Notes: generated from the sequence alone by a model not told the origin. A DNA stretch of 64,000 nt from Streptomyces sp. A 4/2 (GCF_940670765.1 NZ_CALNVW010000049.1:62001-126000), one strand, 5' to 3'; shown: positions 17,495 to 27,822, counted from the stretch's first letter. Made by a program: numbers and translations.

Positions 17495-19159
17495 ATGACC
17501 GAGCGGTGGGCTCTGGCGGCGGCGGAGGGTGGCGGGGCACAGCTCGCACCCCTCGGCCCGGACGGGCTGCCCGCCGGGGACGTGCGGTTCGAGCCGGACC
17601 TGGTCGAGGCGGTCAGGTCCCGGCCGGACGTCGCCCGGTGGGTGTGGCGCTCGACGGCCGAGATCTACCCCCGGCTGCTGGCGGCCGGAGTGCGCGTCGA
17701 GCGGTGTTACGACATCGAGGACGCGGAGCTGCTGCTGCTCGGCCACGCCGGGCGGTACGGCGAGCCCCGGTCGGCGGCAGCGGCCTGGGCCCGCCTGCGC
17801 AACGCACCGGTACCGCCCGATCCGCCCCCCAGGTCCGCCACCCCGGGCTCGCAGTCCTCGCTCTTCGAACCGGCGCCCGTGACCGTGGAGTTCGACGCGC
17901 TCCTCGCGGTGTACGCGGACCAGCTCGGGCGGTACGGGACCACCGAACACCCGGACCGGATGCGGCTGCTCACCGCCTCGGAGTCGGCGGGCATGCTGGT
18001 GGCCGCCGAGATGCGCCGGGACGGCCTGCCGTGGCGGGCCGATGTGCACCGGACCGTGCTGGACGAGCTGCTGGGCGAGCGGTACGCGGGCGGTGGCGAG
18101 CCACGCCGGATGGCGGAGCTGGCCGACGAGGTGTCGGCGGCCTTCGGGCGGCGGGTCAGACCGGAGCTGTCCGCCGATGTCGTCAAGGCCTTCGCGGAGG
18201 CCGGGATCAAGGTGAAGTCGACCCGGCGCTGGGAGATCGAGGGGATCGACCACCCGGCGGTGAAGCCGCTCGTCCAGTACAAGAAGCTCTACCGGATCTG
18301 GACGGCGCACGGCTGGGGATGGCTCCAGGACTGGGTGCGCGAGGGGCGGTTCCGACCGGAGTACCAGCCGGGCGGGACGGTCTCCGGGCGGTGGACCACC
18401 AACGGCGGCGGGGCACTCCAGATCCCGAAGGTGATCCGCCGGGCCGTCGTCGCGGACCCGGGCTGGCGTCTGGTGGTGGCCGACGCCGACCAGATGGAGC
18501 CCCGGGTGCTCGCGGCGGTCTCCCGCGACCGGGGACTGATGGAGGTCGCCGGACACGACGGCGACCTGTACGCGGCGCTCTCCGAGCGGGCGTTCAGCGG
18601 GGACCGCGACCACGCGAAGATCGCGCTGCTCGGCGCGGTCTACGGCCAGACGTCCGGCGACGGCCTGAAGAACCTCGCGGCGCTGCGACGGCGGTTCCCG
18701 GCGGCCGTGGCGTACGTGGACGACGCAGCGCGGGCGGGCGAGGAGGGGCGGCTCGTACGGACCTGGCTGGGGCGGACCAGCCCGCGGGCGGCGGGGGCCG
18801 AGGACGACGAGGAGGCGGGAATTCCGCAGGAGGAGTCGCCCACCGGCCGCGCCTCGTCGGACGCGCGCGCCTGGGGGCGCTTCACCCGGAACTTCGTGGT
18901 CCAGGGCAGCGCGGCCGACTGGGCCCTGCTGATGCTGGCCGCGCTGCGGCGGTCGCTGCACACGGCCGGGCTCCGCGCCGAACTGGTCTTCTTCCAGCAC
19001 GACGAGGTGATCGTGCACTGCCCGCAGGACGAGGCGGTGGACGTGGTCGAGGCGATCCGCGCGGCCGGTGAGCTGGCCGGGCGGATCGCCTTCGGGGAGA
19101 CCCCGGTGCGGTTCCCGTTCACGCAGGCGGTGGTGGAGTGCTACGCCGACGCGAAGTGA
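17495..19159 (+). CDS. family A DNA polymerase-like protein with reduced N-terminus
   Basis: A 554-residue protein annotated in relatives as bifunctional 3'-5' exonuclease/DNA polymerase. The polymerase domain is complete at motif level: motif A VVADADQMEPRVLA (D, Q, E and R of the DYSQIELR consensus kept, Y and S replaced), motif B region DRDHAKIALLGAVYGQTSG, and motif C QHDEVIV. The N-terminal 170 residues lack any DxE exonuclease motif, so proofreading is doubtful, and there is no 5' nuclease. Such shortened PolA paralogues occur beside PolI in actinobacteria and may act in repair. The ATG at 17495 lacks a clear ribosome site; GTG 17471 is an alternative. Confidence 0.88.
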   Translation: MTERWALAAAEGGGAQLAPLGPDGLPAGDVRFEPDLVEAVRSRPDVARWVWRSTAEIYPRLLAAGVRVERCYDIEDAELLLLGHAGRYGEPRSAAAAWARLRNAPVPPDPPPRSATPGSQSSLFEPAPVTVEFDALLAVYADQLGRYGTTEHPDRMRLLTASESAGMLVAAEMRRDGLPWRADVHRTVLDELLGERYAGGGEPRRMAELADEVSAAFGRRVRPELSADVVKAFAEAGIKVKSTRRWEIEGIDHPAVKPLVQYKKLYRIWTAHGWGWLQDWVREGRFRPEYQPGGTVSGRWTTNGGGALQIPKVIRRAVVADPGWRLVVADADQMEPRVLAAVSRDRGLMEVAGHDGDLYAALSERAFSGDRDHAKIALLGAVYGQTSGDGLKNLAALRRRFPAAVAYVDDAARAGEEGRLVRTWLGRTSPRAAGAEDDEEAGIPQEESPTGRASSDARAWGRFTRNFVVQGSAADWALLMLAALRRSLHTAGLRAELVFFQHDEVIVHCPQDEAVDVVEAIRAAGELAGRIAFGETPVRFPFTQAVVECYADAK

Positions 19160-19239
19160 CCCGCCCGCGGCGCGCGGCAGTCGGGGCGTTCACCACACGG
19201 CCGCCGCGCCCCGGCCAGGAGGGAACCGTCGGACACGGC

Positions 19240-20499
19240 CTACGCGCCCCTGAGCTTCAGCCAGGCATCACTGACCGCGATGGAGCGCAGCTGTTCCATG
19301 GTGAGCGCGGGTGCCTTGCGGGTGGCCGGGCCCTGGAGCGTGGCGGTGTTCATCTCCATGACGACGACCCGGAATCCGTCCGGGCGCAGGGTGTCGGCCG
19401 TCCACTGGACGACTCCGGCTCCGCCCTTCTCCCCCGGTTCCTTGGAGGTGATGACCTTCGTGCCGTCGTCGAGCGTTTCGACGTGCTGCCCGTTCGCGAC
19501 GAGTTCGTCGGCCACGTCGGCCATGTTCGGCTGCACGTTGATCTGTACGAACGTGCCGCCCTTGCCGTCGTCGACCGTGACATAGGCGTACTCCTCCTGC
19601 TGCCCGCCCGACCCGGTGACCTTCACCCCGTGGGGCAGCAGCGACCTGAGCGCGGCGCCGATGTCCTTGCCACTGGCGCCCGGCGACCGCCGCACCGGTG
19701 GCGCCTTCTCCGGCTTCGGCACCGGCACGGCCTTCCCCACCGCACGCCAGGCGTCCGCCGTCACCAGAGCCTTCAACAGGGCGGGCGAGAGCGGCGGTTC
19801 GGGCCGGCTGACCGGGGCGTCCTTCTCCTGGGCGGCGTTCCACTCGCTCACCTGGACCAGCAGACCGTCCGGCGTACGGAGCGTGGCCGTCCAGTCCTTG
19901 GTGTCCGCGCGGCCGTCCGGGTACTCGTACCCCTGGAGGATCATCAGCCTCGACCCGTCGGCCAGCCGCTCGGCGTGGCAGGCGTCGAACCGGGCGAGCG
20001 CCTTGTCCGGGCAGGTGACCTGCTCGTTGTCGGCGGTGGCAGCCCCCGGGGCCGCCACCCGGCCCACGGACAGCGAGATCGCCGACTTGCCCTTCCCGTC
20101 GTCGAACACGCCGTAGGCCAGCGGGCCGAGCCCGTCGCTCGTACCGCGGCCCTCCGTCCGGCTGAACTCCCCGGCGGGGAGCAGCCCCTTCAGTGTGCTG
20201 ACCATCTGCGCCCCGGAGATCGCGCCGCCGTGGCCCGGCTTCGCGGTCTCCACCGGCGGGACGGCCACCGAGGCACGCCCGCCGCCCCCCGCGCCGCCGA
20301 ACAGCCCGGCCGCGTACGCCCCGGCCGAACCCACCAGCGCCAGCGCCAGCACACTGCCCGTCACGGCCGCCGCCCGGCGGCGGACCGCCCTGCGACGGCC
20401 GATGCGCAGCCCGCCGTCGACCAGGGCGGGCCGGTCGGCCGGCTCGAAGGTGTCAGCGGCACGGTGGAGTGCCGTTCCCAGCTCGTCCTCAAATGGCAT
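19240..20499 (-). CDS. membrane protein, probable anti-sigma factor for the adjacent ECF sigma
   Basis: A 419-residue single-pass protein: a cytoplasmic N-terminus of about 40 residues rich in charged residues (FEDELGTALHRAADTF... RRRAVRRRAA), one transmembrane segment at about 45-68, and a long extracytoplasmic region with repeated beta-rich halves and a C-terminal FRVVVMEMNTATL segment. No zinc-binding anti-sigma motif (HxxxCxxC) is visible. Its role is inferred from lying 110 bp downstream of a SigE-family sigma gene on the same strand, the usual arrangement for sigma/anti-sigma pairs in Streptomyces. Confidence 0.72.
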   Translation of the reverse strand: MPFEDELGTALHRAADTFEPADRPALVDGGLRIGRRRAVRRRAAAVTGSVLALALVGSAGAYAAGLFGGAGGGGRASVAVPPVETAKPGHGGAISGAQMVSTLKGLLPAGEFSRTEGRGTSDGLGPLAYGVFDDGKGKSAISLSVGRVAAPGAATADNEQVTCPDKALARFDACHAERLADGSRLMILQGYEYPDGRADTKDWTATLRTPDGLLVQVSEWNAAQEKDAPVSRPEPPLSPALLKALVTADAWRAVGKAVPVPKPEKAPPVRRSPGASGKDIGAALRSLLPHGVKVTGSGGQQEEYAYVTVDDGKGGTFVQINVQPNMADVADELVANGQHVETLDDGTKVITSKEPGEKGGAGVVQWTADTLRPDGFRVVVMEMNTATLQGPATRKAPALTMEQLRSIAVSDAWLKLRGA

Positions 20500-20609
20500 G
20501 CCGAACCCGCCCCTTCACGATGATGTGGTCAAAAGATGCCGAAAGTTGTCGAAAGATCAAGACTTTCCGAATGCCGCCGTCATGCCGTCGTACATCCGCG
20601 GGCCCGCCG

Positions 20610-21122
20610 TCAGAGCGCGGCGAACTCCGCCAGGCTGCCGCCCAGTTGCTCGCGCAACCGGGCCAGGGCCCGTACGGACCGGCTCCGTACGGCCGCCGAT
20701 GAGAGGTGCAGCGCGTCGGCGGTCTCCTCGATGCTGCGGTCCTCCCAGTACCGCAGCACCACCACCGCCCGGTCCTTGGGCGCCAGCGCGCTGAGCGCGG
20801 CCAGCAGCGCGACCCGCAGTTCCGGATCGTCCCCGCCGCCGGGCACGGCCCGCTCGGGCAGCTCGCCGACGGGGCGTTCCGTCGACGAGCGCCGCCGCTG
20901 GTGGGCGAGGAAGGTACGGACGAGAACGGTCTGGGCGTACCCGGCCGGGTTCCCGATCCGTGCGACCCGCCCCCACAGTCCGTACATCCGGCCCAGTGTC
21001 TCCTGCACCAGATCCTCCGCCAGATGCGTGTCCCCACTGGTCAGCAGACAGGCGGAGCGGAAGAGATGATTCGCGCGCCCGGCCGCGAACTCCCTGAAAT
21101 CGTCCGCACGGGACTGCCCCAT
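20610..21122 (-). CDS. SigE-family ECF RNA polymerase sigma factor
   Basis: A 170-residue sigma-70-like protein. Region 2 comprises RANHLFRSACLLTSGDTHLAEDLVQETLGRMYGLW (core binding and -10 recognition), region 4 ALSALAPKDRAVVVLRYWEDRSIEETADALHLS followed by SSAAVRSRSVRALARLRE, the -35-binding helix-turn-helix. Membership of the actinobacterial SigE-family group is clear. The downstream membrane protein is the probable anti-sigma factor. The regulon is unknown. Confidence 0.92.
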   Translation of the reverse strand: MGQSRADDFREFAAGRANHLFRSACLLTSGDTHLAEDLVQETLGRMYGLWGRVARIGNPAGYAQTVLVRTFLAHQRRRSSTERPVGELPERAVPGGGDDPELRVALLAALSALAPKDRAVVVLRYWEDRSIEETADALHLSSAAVRSRSVRALARLREQLGGSLAEFAAL

Positions 21123-21291
21123 GGCTCTCTGCCCTCCCCCTGCTGCCGCGCCCGCCCGCTCGGCGCGCCCCCGATTTTCCGTTCCCTCTCCTTTGATGCG
21201 CCGGCACCGTACGAATGTTTCAGCCCAGCTGAAAGTTCTGGTCCTGCCGAAAGCTCTGGTCCTGCCAAAGGTTCCGGTCAGGCCGGAGGTG

Positions 21292-22983
21292 TCACCCCGT
21301 CTCCGTCACCCGGGTCCGGGAGGCGAGGACCGCGATGTCGTCCTCGGCGTCGTGCCCGAAGCGTTCGAGCACCCCGTCCAGCAGGTCGTCGAGGCTGCCG
21401 CTCGGCGGCAGCCTGAGGTCGGCCAGCCGTCCGACCGACGCCTCGATGTCCTCGCCCCGCCGCTCCACCAGCCCGTCCGTGTACATGAACAGGACGGTGC
21501 CGGGGCCGCAGGAAACCGCCGCGGTCTCGTAGCCGCCGAGGCCCGTGCCGAGCGGCGGCCCGACCGGGATCTCGGCGATCCTGCCGTGGGATCCGGGGTC
21601 GATGAACACCGGCGGCAGATGGCCCGCGCTGGCCACCTGGCACAGTCCGTGGTTCCGGTCGACGACGGCCAGCAGGCAGGTCGCCGCCCGGTCGATGCCC
21701 GCCCGTTCCACCATGAGGTCGAGGCGCTCCAGGATGCGGTGCGGCGGTACGTCGTCGGCGGCCAGCAGCCGCACCATCGAGCGGTAGTGGCTCATGGCGA
21801 CGGCCGCCTCGACACCGTGGCCCATCACATCGCCCATCACCTTCAGGTGGCGGGAGGCCGACAGCGGCACGACGTCGAACCAGTCGCCGCCCACCACCGC
21901 CCCCTGCCCGGCCGCCAGATAGCGGGTGGCGACCTCCAGATGGGGGTGGGGTTCGCGCGGCTCGGAGAGCAGGGCGCGCTGGAGTTCCAGCGCGATGCCG
22001 TGCTCGACGGTGTAGTGGCTGGCGTGGTCCAGGTCGACGACCGCACGGGCCGCGAGTTCCTTGGCGATCACCACGTCCTCGTCGGTGAAGTGCGGCGAGT
22101 CGTCGGCCCGGACGAGGGCCAGCGCGCCCAGCGAACGGCCCCGGGCCGCGAGCGGCACGATGCAGAGGGAGTGAAATCCGAGGGCACGGTAGGCGGCGAC
22201 CCGCTCGGGGTGGGGCGAGGACCGGATCAGCTGCTCGTCGCTGATCAGGTTCTGCACCTCCGGCCGGTTCGTCTCCAGACAGCGCGTGACGATGCCGCCC
22301 TTCGGGTAGTCGACGTACTCCCCCGGCTGTCCGAACTGCCGCACCGCCTCGCGCAGCTCCGGTACGGCGGCCATCCCGGCCCGGCGCAGCCGGGTCACCC
22401 CCTCGGGAGCGGGCCGTACGGACTTGCCGGCCTCCGGTACGAACACCTCGACGCTGGCGACGTCCGCGAGGGCGGGCACCACGTGGTCGGCCAGCTCGTG
22501 GCAGGTGGTGTTCATGTCCAGCGTGGTGCCGATGCGGGTGGCAGCGGTGTCCAGGAGGGAGAGGTGGCGCCGTACGTGTTCCAGTTCCTGCAGCTGGCTG
22601 AGCGAGGCACTGGTCTCCAGGACCAACGCGACCAGCCCGTGCACCTCGCCGTCCCGTTCCAGCCGGTGGTAGGTGCTCTGCCAGAAACGCAGCCCCGGGT
22701 CGTCCGACGCGGGCGTACGGCCGCTGTGCGTCACATCACGGGGCCGCCCGTCGTCGAGCACCCCGCGCAGCGCGTCCATCGGCGCGTCGAGCTCCGGCAG
22801 CAGGTCGGTGACGGTGCGGCCCAGGTGCTCGGCTGCGGGGATCCCGTTGATCCGTTCGAGCGCCCGGTTGACGTACCGGAAGCGCAGGTCGGTGTCGAGC
22901 ACGCCCACACCGACCGTGGCGCCCCCGACCAGGTAGTCCAGGGCTGCCAGGTCCGTCAGTGGGACATCCGGCGGATCGCTCAC
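21292..22983 (-). CDS. PAS-GAF-SpoIIE (PP2C-type) Ser/Thr phosphatase
   Basis: About 563 residues: PAS (residues about 10-130, GVLDTDLRFRYVNRALERINGI), GAF (about 165-325), and SpoIIE/RsbU-type phosphatase (about 340-560). Phosphatase motifs are intact: GGDWFDVV, VMGDVMGHG, YTDGLVERRG and EDDIAVL. Such enzymes dephosphorylate anti-anti-sigma STAS proteins, releasing sigma factors on cue. The start is the GTG at 22983, with AGGAGG 6 nt upstream; the frame is open further but without a ribosome site. The signal sensed is unknown. It starts about 170 bp before the sigma-factor gene on the same strand. Confidence 0.93.
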   Translation of the reverse strand: MSDPPDVPLTDLAALDYLVGGATVGVGVLDTDLRFRYVNRALERINGIPAAEHLGRTVTDLLPELDAPMDALRGVLDDGRPRDVTHSGRTPASDDPGLRFWQSTYHRLERDGEVHGLVALVLETSASLSQLQELEHVRRHLSLLDTAATRIGTTLDMNTTCHELADHVVPALADVASVEVFVPEAGKSVRPAPEGVTRLRRAGMAAVPELREAVRQFGQPGEYVDYPKGGIVTRCLETNRPEVQNLISDEQLIRSSPHPERVAAYRALGFHSLCIVPLAARGRSLGALALVRADDSPHFTDEDVVIAKELAARAVVDLDHASHYTVEHGIALELQRALLSEPREPHPHLEVATRYLAAGQGAVVGGDWFDVVPLSASRHLKVMGDVMGHGVEAAVAMSHYRSMVRLLAADDVPPHRILERLDLMVERAGIDRAATCLLAVVDRNHGLCQVASAGHLPPVFIDPGSHGRIAEIPVGPPLGTGLGGYETAAVSCGPGTVLFMYTDGLVERRGEDIEASVGRLADLRLPPSGSLDDLLDGVLERFGHDAEDDIAVLASRTRVTETG

Positions 22984-23044
22984 ACGGGGCCTCCTGGTTC
23001 GGGACGGCGGATGCCCTGCCTCCATAGTCGGCCGCCCCGGCCGC

Positions 23045-23227
23045 CCACGCATCCGCCGGGACGGCGGGCGGCGGCACCGGGGCAGGGACCGTTCCGTCCT
23101 GGCCACCAAGTACAGCTGCGCGACACTGCGGGAGCCGGGGATCACCCTGAACGTGTACGGGGACCGCTGGGCGGACATCGAGGACCGCCGCTCCACGTAC
23201 CGGCGCACCACGCGCGAGGTTCTCTGA
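23045..23227 (+). pseudogene. start-less coding remnant, family not recognised
   Basis: An open frame with strong GC third-position bias runs to a TGA at 23225. Its last 40 or so codons read as ordinary protein (LATKYSCATLREPGITLNV, YGDRWADIEDRRSTYRR), but no start codon or ribosome site lies upstream and the 5' part (Arg-rich) looks non-coding. A perfect 18-bp hairpin directly follows, as after a real gene. I infer the 3' end of a deleted gene. Alternatively, a very short leaderless gene is not excluded. Confidence 0.45.
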
Positions 23228-23229
23228 CA

Positions 23230-23269
23230 CCGGGGCCGGAAGCCGGACACATCCGGCTTCCGGCCCCGG
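23230..23269. terminator. perfect 18-bp stem, 4-nt loop
   Basis: CCGGGGCCGGAAGCCGGA, loop CACA, then its exact complement. It starts 2 bp after the stop of the remnant frame and lies between it and the YeiH gene end. Confidence 0.8.
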
Positions 23270-23280
23270 GCACGCAGCCG

Positions 23281-23356
23281 CGTGACGTCACGCCGTTCAC
23301 GTGACGTCACGCTGTTCACCAGGTGTCATGTGGTTCACCAGGTGTCACGTGGTCAG
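23281..23356. repeat. four 19-bp units: two TGACGTCA palindrome units plus two variant units
   Basis: CGTGACGTCACGCYGTTCA occurs at 23281 and 23300, directly followed by CCAGGTGTCAYGTGGTTCA at 23319 and (ending differently) 23338. The first two contain the palindrome CGTGACGTCACG. The last unit contains the TGA stop of the minus-strand YeiH gene (23345-23347). Confidence 0.85.
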
Positions 23357-24475
23357 CAGGACACCCGCGAGGCTGGTCACCGCGACGATGACCCAGGAGG
23401 CCAGGCCGAGGGCGGCGAGCTTCACTCCGGAGCGGGCCAGGGTGGGCAGGTACACGGCGCTTCCCAGGCCGAACAGCGCGGCGGCCAGCAGGAGTTCCTG
23501 GATGTTGTCGGCGGCGTCGAGCACCCCGCCGGGCAGCCAGCCGGTGCTGCGCAGCGCGACCGCGGCCAGGAAGCCGGCGACGAACAGCGGTACCAGGGGA
23601 GGACGGCGTCCGGCGGGCGCCGCGTCCGCGCCGGGCAGCTTGGCGTCCTGCCGGCGGCGGGCGAGCGCGACCCCCGCCACCAGGGGCGCGAGCATCGCCA
23701 CCCGGATCAGCTTGACCATGACCGCCTCACCCAGCGCGTCCGGACCGGCCGTCTGCGCGGTGGCCACCACCTGCCCGACGTCGTGCACACCCGCGCCGAC
23801 CCAGCGCCCGAACTGGCTGGCGTCCAGCCCCAACGGCCCCTGCAGCAGCGGAAGGACGGCGATGGCCAGCGTCCCGCACAGGGTCACCAGGGCGACAGCG
23901 GCAGCCACGTCCGAGTCCCGCCGCGCGGTCTCCTCGGCGCTCTCCTGCTTGCGGTTCCGGTCGAGCACACTGCTGACCGCGCCGATCGCCGAAGCACCGC
24001 AGATCGCGTACCCGGTGGCCACCAGCAACGGCTGCTCGCCCGGCAGGCCCATCTTCCGGCCCAGCCACTGCGTACCGAAGAACGTGGCGGCGACGACCCC
24101 GAGGATCATCACCACAGTGGCCCAGCCGAGCCCGAGCACATCGCCGATGCTCAGTTTGAGGCCGAGCAGGACGACGCCCGCCCGCATCAGCCGCTTGCCG
24201 GCGAACGTCAGTCCCGGTTGCGCCGGGCCGCGTACCCGGGTGCGCAGCCCCGGGACGTGGGCGGCCACGATGCCCAGCACGACGGCCGCGGTCAGCATGG
24301 GGATGCCGGGCAGCAGCGCGTGCACCGCCTCGGCGCACACGACACCCACGACGGCGAGCGCCAGGCCGGGGGCGTTGCGGCGCACCGCAGCCACCGCCGA
24401 GGCCCGGCGCCCGGACGTCGGCGGACCGGGTGGCCGAGGAGCTGCGAGCGGAGAACGGTCCAGATGAGTAGCCAT
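23345..24475 (-). CDS. YeiH/PSE family putative sulfate (or anion) exporter
   Basis: A 376-residue membrane protein with about ten hydrophobic segments and the UPF0324/YeiH pattern: GLRTRVRGPAQPGLTFAGKRLMRAGVVLLGLKLS, FFGTQWLGRKMGLP, and ICGASAIGAVSSVL. Relatives are annotated as sulfate exporters and are typically controlled by a divergent LysR-type regulator, as here. The ATG at 24475 is chosen; the frame is open to 24580 but without other support. The stop codon lies in a repeat array. Confidence 0.88.
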   Translation of the reverse strand: MATHLDRSPLAAPRPPGPPTSGRRASAVAAVRRNAPGLALAVVGVVCAEAVHALLPGIPMLTAAVVLGIVAAHVPGLRTRVRGPAQPGLTFAGKRLMRAGVVLLGLKLSIGDVLGLGWATVVMILGVVAATFFGTQWLGRKMGLPGEQPLLVATGYAICGASAIGAVSSVLDRNRKQESAEETARRDSDVAAAVALVTLCGTLAIAVLPLLQGPLGLDASQFGRWVGAGVHDVGQVVATAQTAGPDALGEAVMVKLIRVAMLAPLVAGVALARRRQDAKLPGADAAPAGRRPPLVPLFVAGFLAAVALRSTGWLPGGVLDAADNIQELLLAAALFGLGSAVYLPTLARSGVKLAALGLASWVIVAVTSLAGVLLTT

Positions 24476-24632
24476 GAATCCAGCGTGTGGGCGCGGGACC
24501 GAGCCCGGTAGACGAGAACTCGTGACCAGGTCATAGAGTCCCCCTATGACCTTTTCAAGGCATCTCCTATGAGCGGGCACACATGACCAGGCACACGATC
24601 AGGCACACGGTCAGGCATCCGGGCGGACGCGC

Positions 24633-24662
24633 ATGAGCAGGCACATGAGCAGCCGCGCATGA
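24633..24662 (+). other. nine-codon upstream reading frame overlapping the LysR start
   Basis: ATG at 24633 opens a frame encoding MSRHMSSRA whose TGA (24660-24662) overlaps the ATG at 24659 as ATGA. It sits in a repetitive stretch of ATGAGCAG and AGGCACA units (24570-24665). Translation is unproven. Confidence 0.3.
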
Positions 24663-25600
24663 GCAGCCGTGAGGACGACCGCTCGGAGAGCGCCGGACCC
24701 GGGCAGCGTCCGCTCCCCGATCTGCACGCCCTGCAGCTGCTGGTCACGGTCGCCGAGACCGGCAGCCTGGGCCGGGCCGCGGCCCGGCTGCGGATCAGTC
24801 AGCCGTCCGCGAGCGCCCGGATCCGCACCCTGGAACGACGGCTCGGACTGCACCTGCTGGACCGTTCCACCTCGGGCTCCCGGCTCTCCCCGGCGGGCGC
24901 GGTGGTCACCGACTGGGCGCGGACGGTGCTGGAACAGGCCGAAGCCCTCGTGGAGGGCGCCGCGGCCCTGCGCTCACGGCAGGACAACCGGCTGCACGTC
25001 GCCGCCAGCCTGACCATCGCCGAGGAGCTGATGCCCGGCTGGCTCGTCACGCTGCGCGAGGGCGCCCCGGGCGCCCATGTGGGGCTGACCGTCACCAACT
25101 CCTGGGGCGTCATCGAGGCGCTCCGCCGCGGCGAGTGCGACCTGGGCTTCGTCGAGGGCCCCCGGGTCCCGGACGACCTGCACCGTACGGCGGTGGGACG
25201 GGACCGGCTCGCGGTCGTGGTGGCGCCGGGCCACCCGTGGACCCGCCGCCGCACCCCGCTGTCGGGCCGCGAACTGGCCGACACCCCGCTCCTGGTGCGC
25301 GAACCGGGCTCCGGCACCCGGGAGACCCTGGTGACGGCGCTGCGCCAGTACGACGGCATCGCCGTGCCGGTCCTGGAGCTGGGCTCCACCGCCCCCCTGC
25401 GCAGCGCCGCCGCCCGGGGCCTGGCACCGGCCGTGCTCTCCGTCCTGGCGGTACGGGAGGACCTGGACCTGCGGCGCCTGGTGGAGATCGAGGTCGACCC
25501 GGCACTCCCCCTCCGCCGTGTCCTGCACGCGGTCTGGCCCAAGGGCCGCGAACTCCCCGAACCGGCCCTGCATCTGCTCCGGGCGGCGGGCCGGGCCTGA
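24659..25600 (+). CDS. LysR-family transcriptional regulator, CysL/YeiE-like
   Basis: A 313-residue regulator. The N-terminal winged helix (residues 20-80) reads LHALQLLVTVAETGSLGRAAARLRISQPSASARI, a canonical LysR helix-turn-helix; the C-terminal periplasmic-binding-like effector domain covers about 105-305 with WGVIEALRRGECDLGFVEGP. It is divergent from YeiH (183 bp apart), the common arrangement in which the regulator controls the exporter. The ATG at 24659 overlaps a nine-codon upstream frame. A perfect 8-bp hairpin starts at its stop codon. Confidence 0.92.
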   Translation: MSSREDDRSESAGPGQRPLPDLHALQLLVTVAETGSLGRAAARLRISQPSASARIRTLERRLGLHLLDRSTSGSRLSPAGAVVTDWARTVLEQAEALVEGAAALRSRQDNRLHVAASLTIAEELMPGWLVTLREGAPGAHVGLTVTNSWGVIEALRRGECDLGFVEGPRVPDDLHRTAVGRDRLAVVVAPGHPWTRRRTPLSGRELADTPLLVREPGSGTRETLVTALRQYDGIAVPVLELGSTAPLRSAAARGLAPAVLSVLAVREDLDLRRLVEIEVDPALPLRRVLHAVWPKGRELPEPALHLLRAAGRA

Positions 25601-25618
25601 GCGGCGGGGGCGCCGCTC
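25599..25618 (+). terminator. hairpin at the LysR stop codon
   Basis: GAGCGGCG, loop GGGG, CGCCGCTC; it begins within the TGA stop. Confidence 0.6.
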
Positions 25619-25661
25619 CGGAAACCCCGTTTCCGTCACGGCGGGGAAGGGTGAACCGCCC

Positions 25662-26006
25662 TCAGGGCGTCCGGGTGGCCGCACCGGGGACGTGGCTGCG
25701 TCGGCCGCCGAGGCTGGTGTAGAGGGTCATCCACTGGCGATCGGTGCGGGTGGGGGGCTTGCCGTCGCAGAAGGCCTTGGTGCCGTTGGCGGTGTAGTAG
25801 TGCAGCATTTCGAGGACGGAGCGCGGGTCGGCCTCGCTGCCCGCGGTGTAGCGCTCGGCGGGTTCCTTCCTCTGGTGCACGAGACAGGTGGGAGAGGGGG
25901 TCGCGGACTGGGCGTCGAGGGAGCCGCCCGGCGAGGCCGCGCAGCCGCTGACGGCGAACGCGGTCAGCAGGGCCGCAGCGAAGCGGGTCTTCCGGCGGTG
26001 AGTCAT
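25662..26006 (-). CDS. small lipoprotein downstream of the nickel/cobalt transporter
   Basis: A 114-residue protein with a signal peptide and lipobox AVSGC (Cys at about residue 22). Mature part: one CLVHQ segment, EMLHYYTANGTKAFCDGKP and a C-terminal DRQWMTLYTSLGG. GGAGG lies 8 nt before the ATG at 26006. It begins 14 bp after the stop of the transporter gene and is almost certainly in the same operon. No family recognised; a periplasmic metal-handling role is only suggested by context. Confidence 0.8.
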   Translation of the reverse strand: MTHRRKTRFAAALLTAFAVSGCAASPGGSLDAQSATPSPTCLVHQRKEPAERYTAGSEADPRSVLEMLHYYTANGTKAFCDGKPPTRTDRQWMTLYTSLGGRRSHVPGAATRTP

Positions 26007-26020
26007 GGGGGTTCCTCCGG

Positions 26021-27715
<1,695 letters not shown>

Positions 27716-27752
27716 GGGGCCTCCGGAGCGGTGGGCGTGCAACCGGTGCGGG

Positions 27753-27822
27753 GAACACGCGAGGTGTGTCTGATCTCGTCCGCGCGGAGAACACGCGGGG
27801 TGCGTCTGATCTCGTCCGCGCG
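27753..27822. repeat. two 34-bp direct repeats with 36-bp period
   Basis: GAACACGCGRGGTGYGTCTG followed by ATCTCGTCCGCGCG occurs at 27753 and 27789 with two substitutions. It lies 38-107 bp upstream of the transporter start (minus strand). The rest of the divergent gap, 27823-28294, shows an AT-richer stretch around 28060-28170 that probably holds promoters, but no convincing hexamers. Confidence 0.75.
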
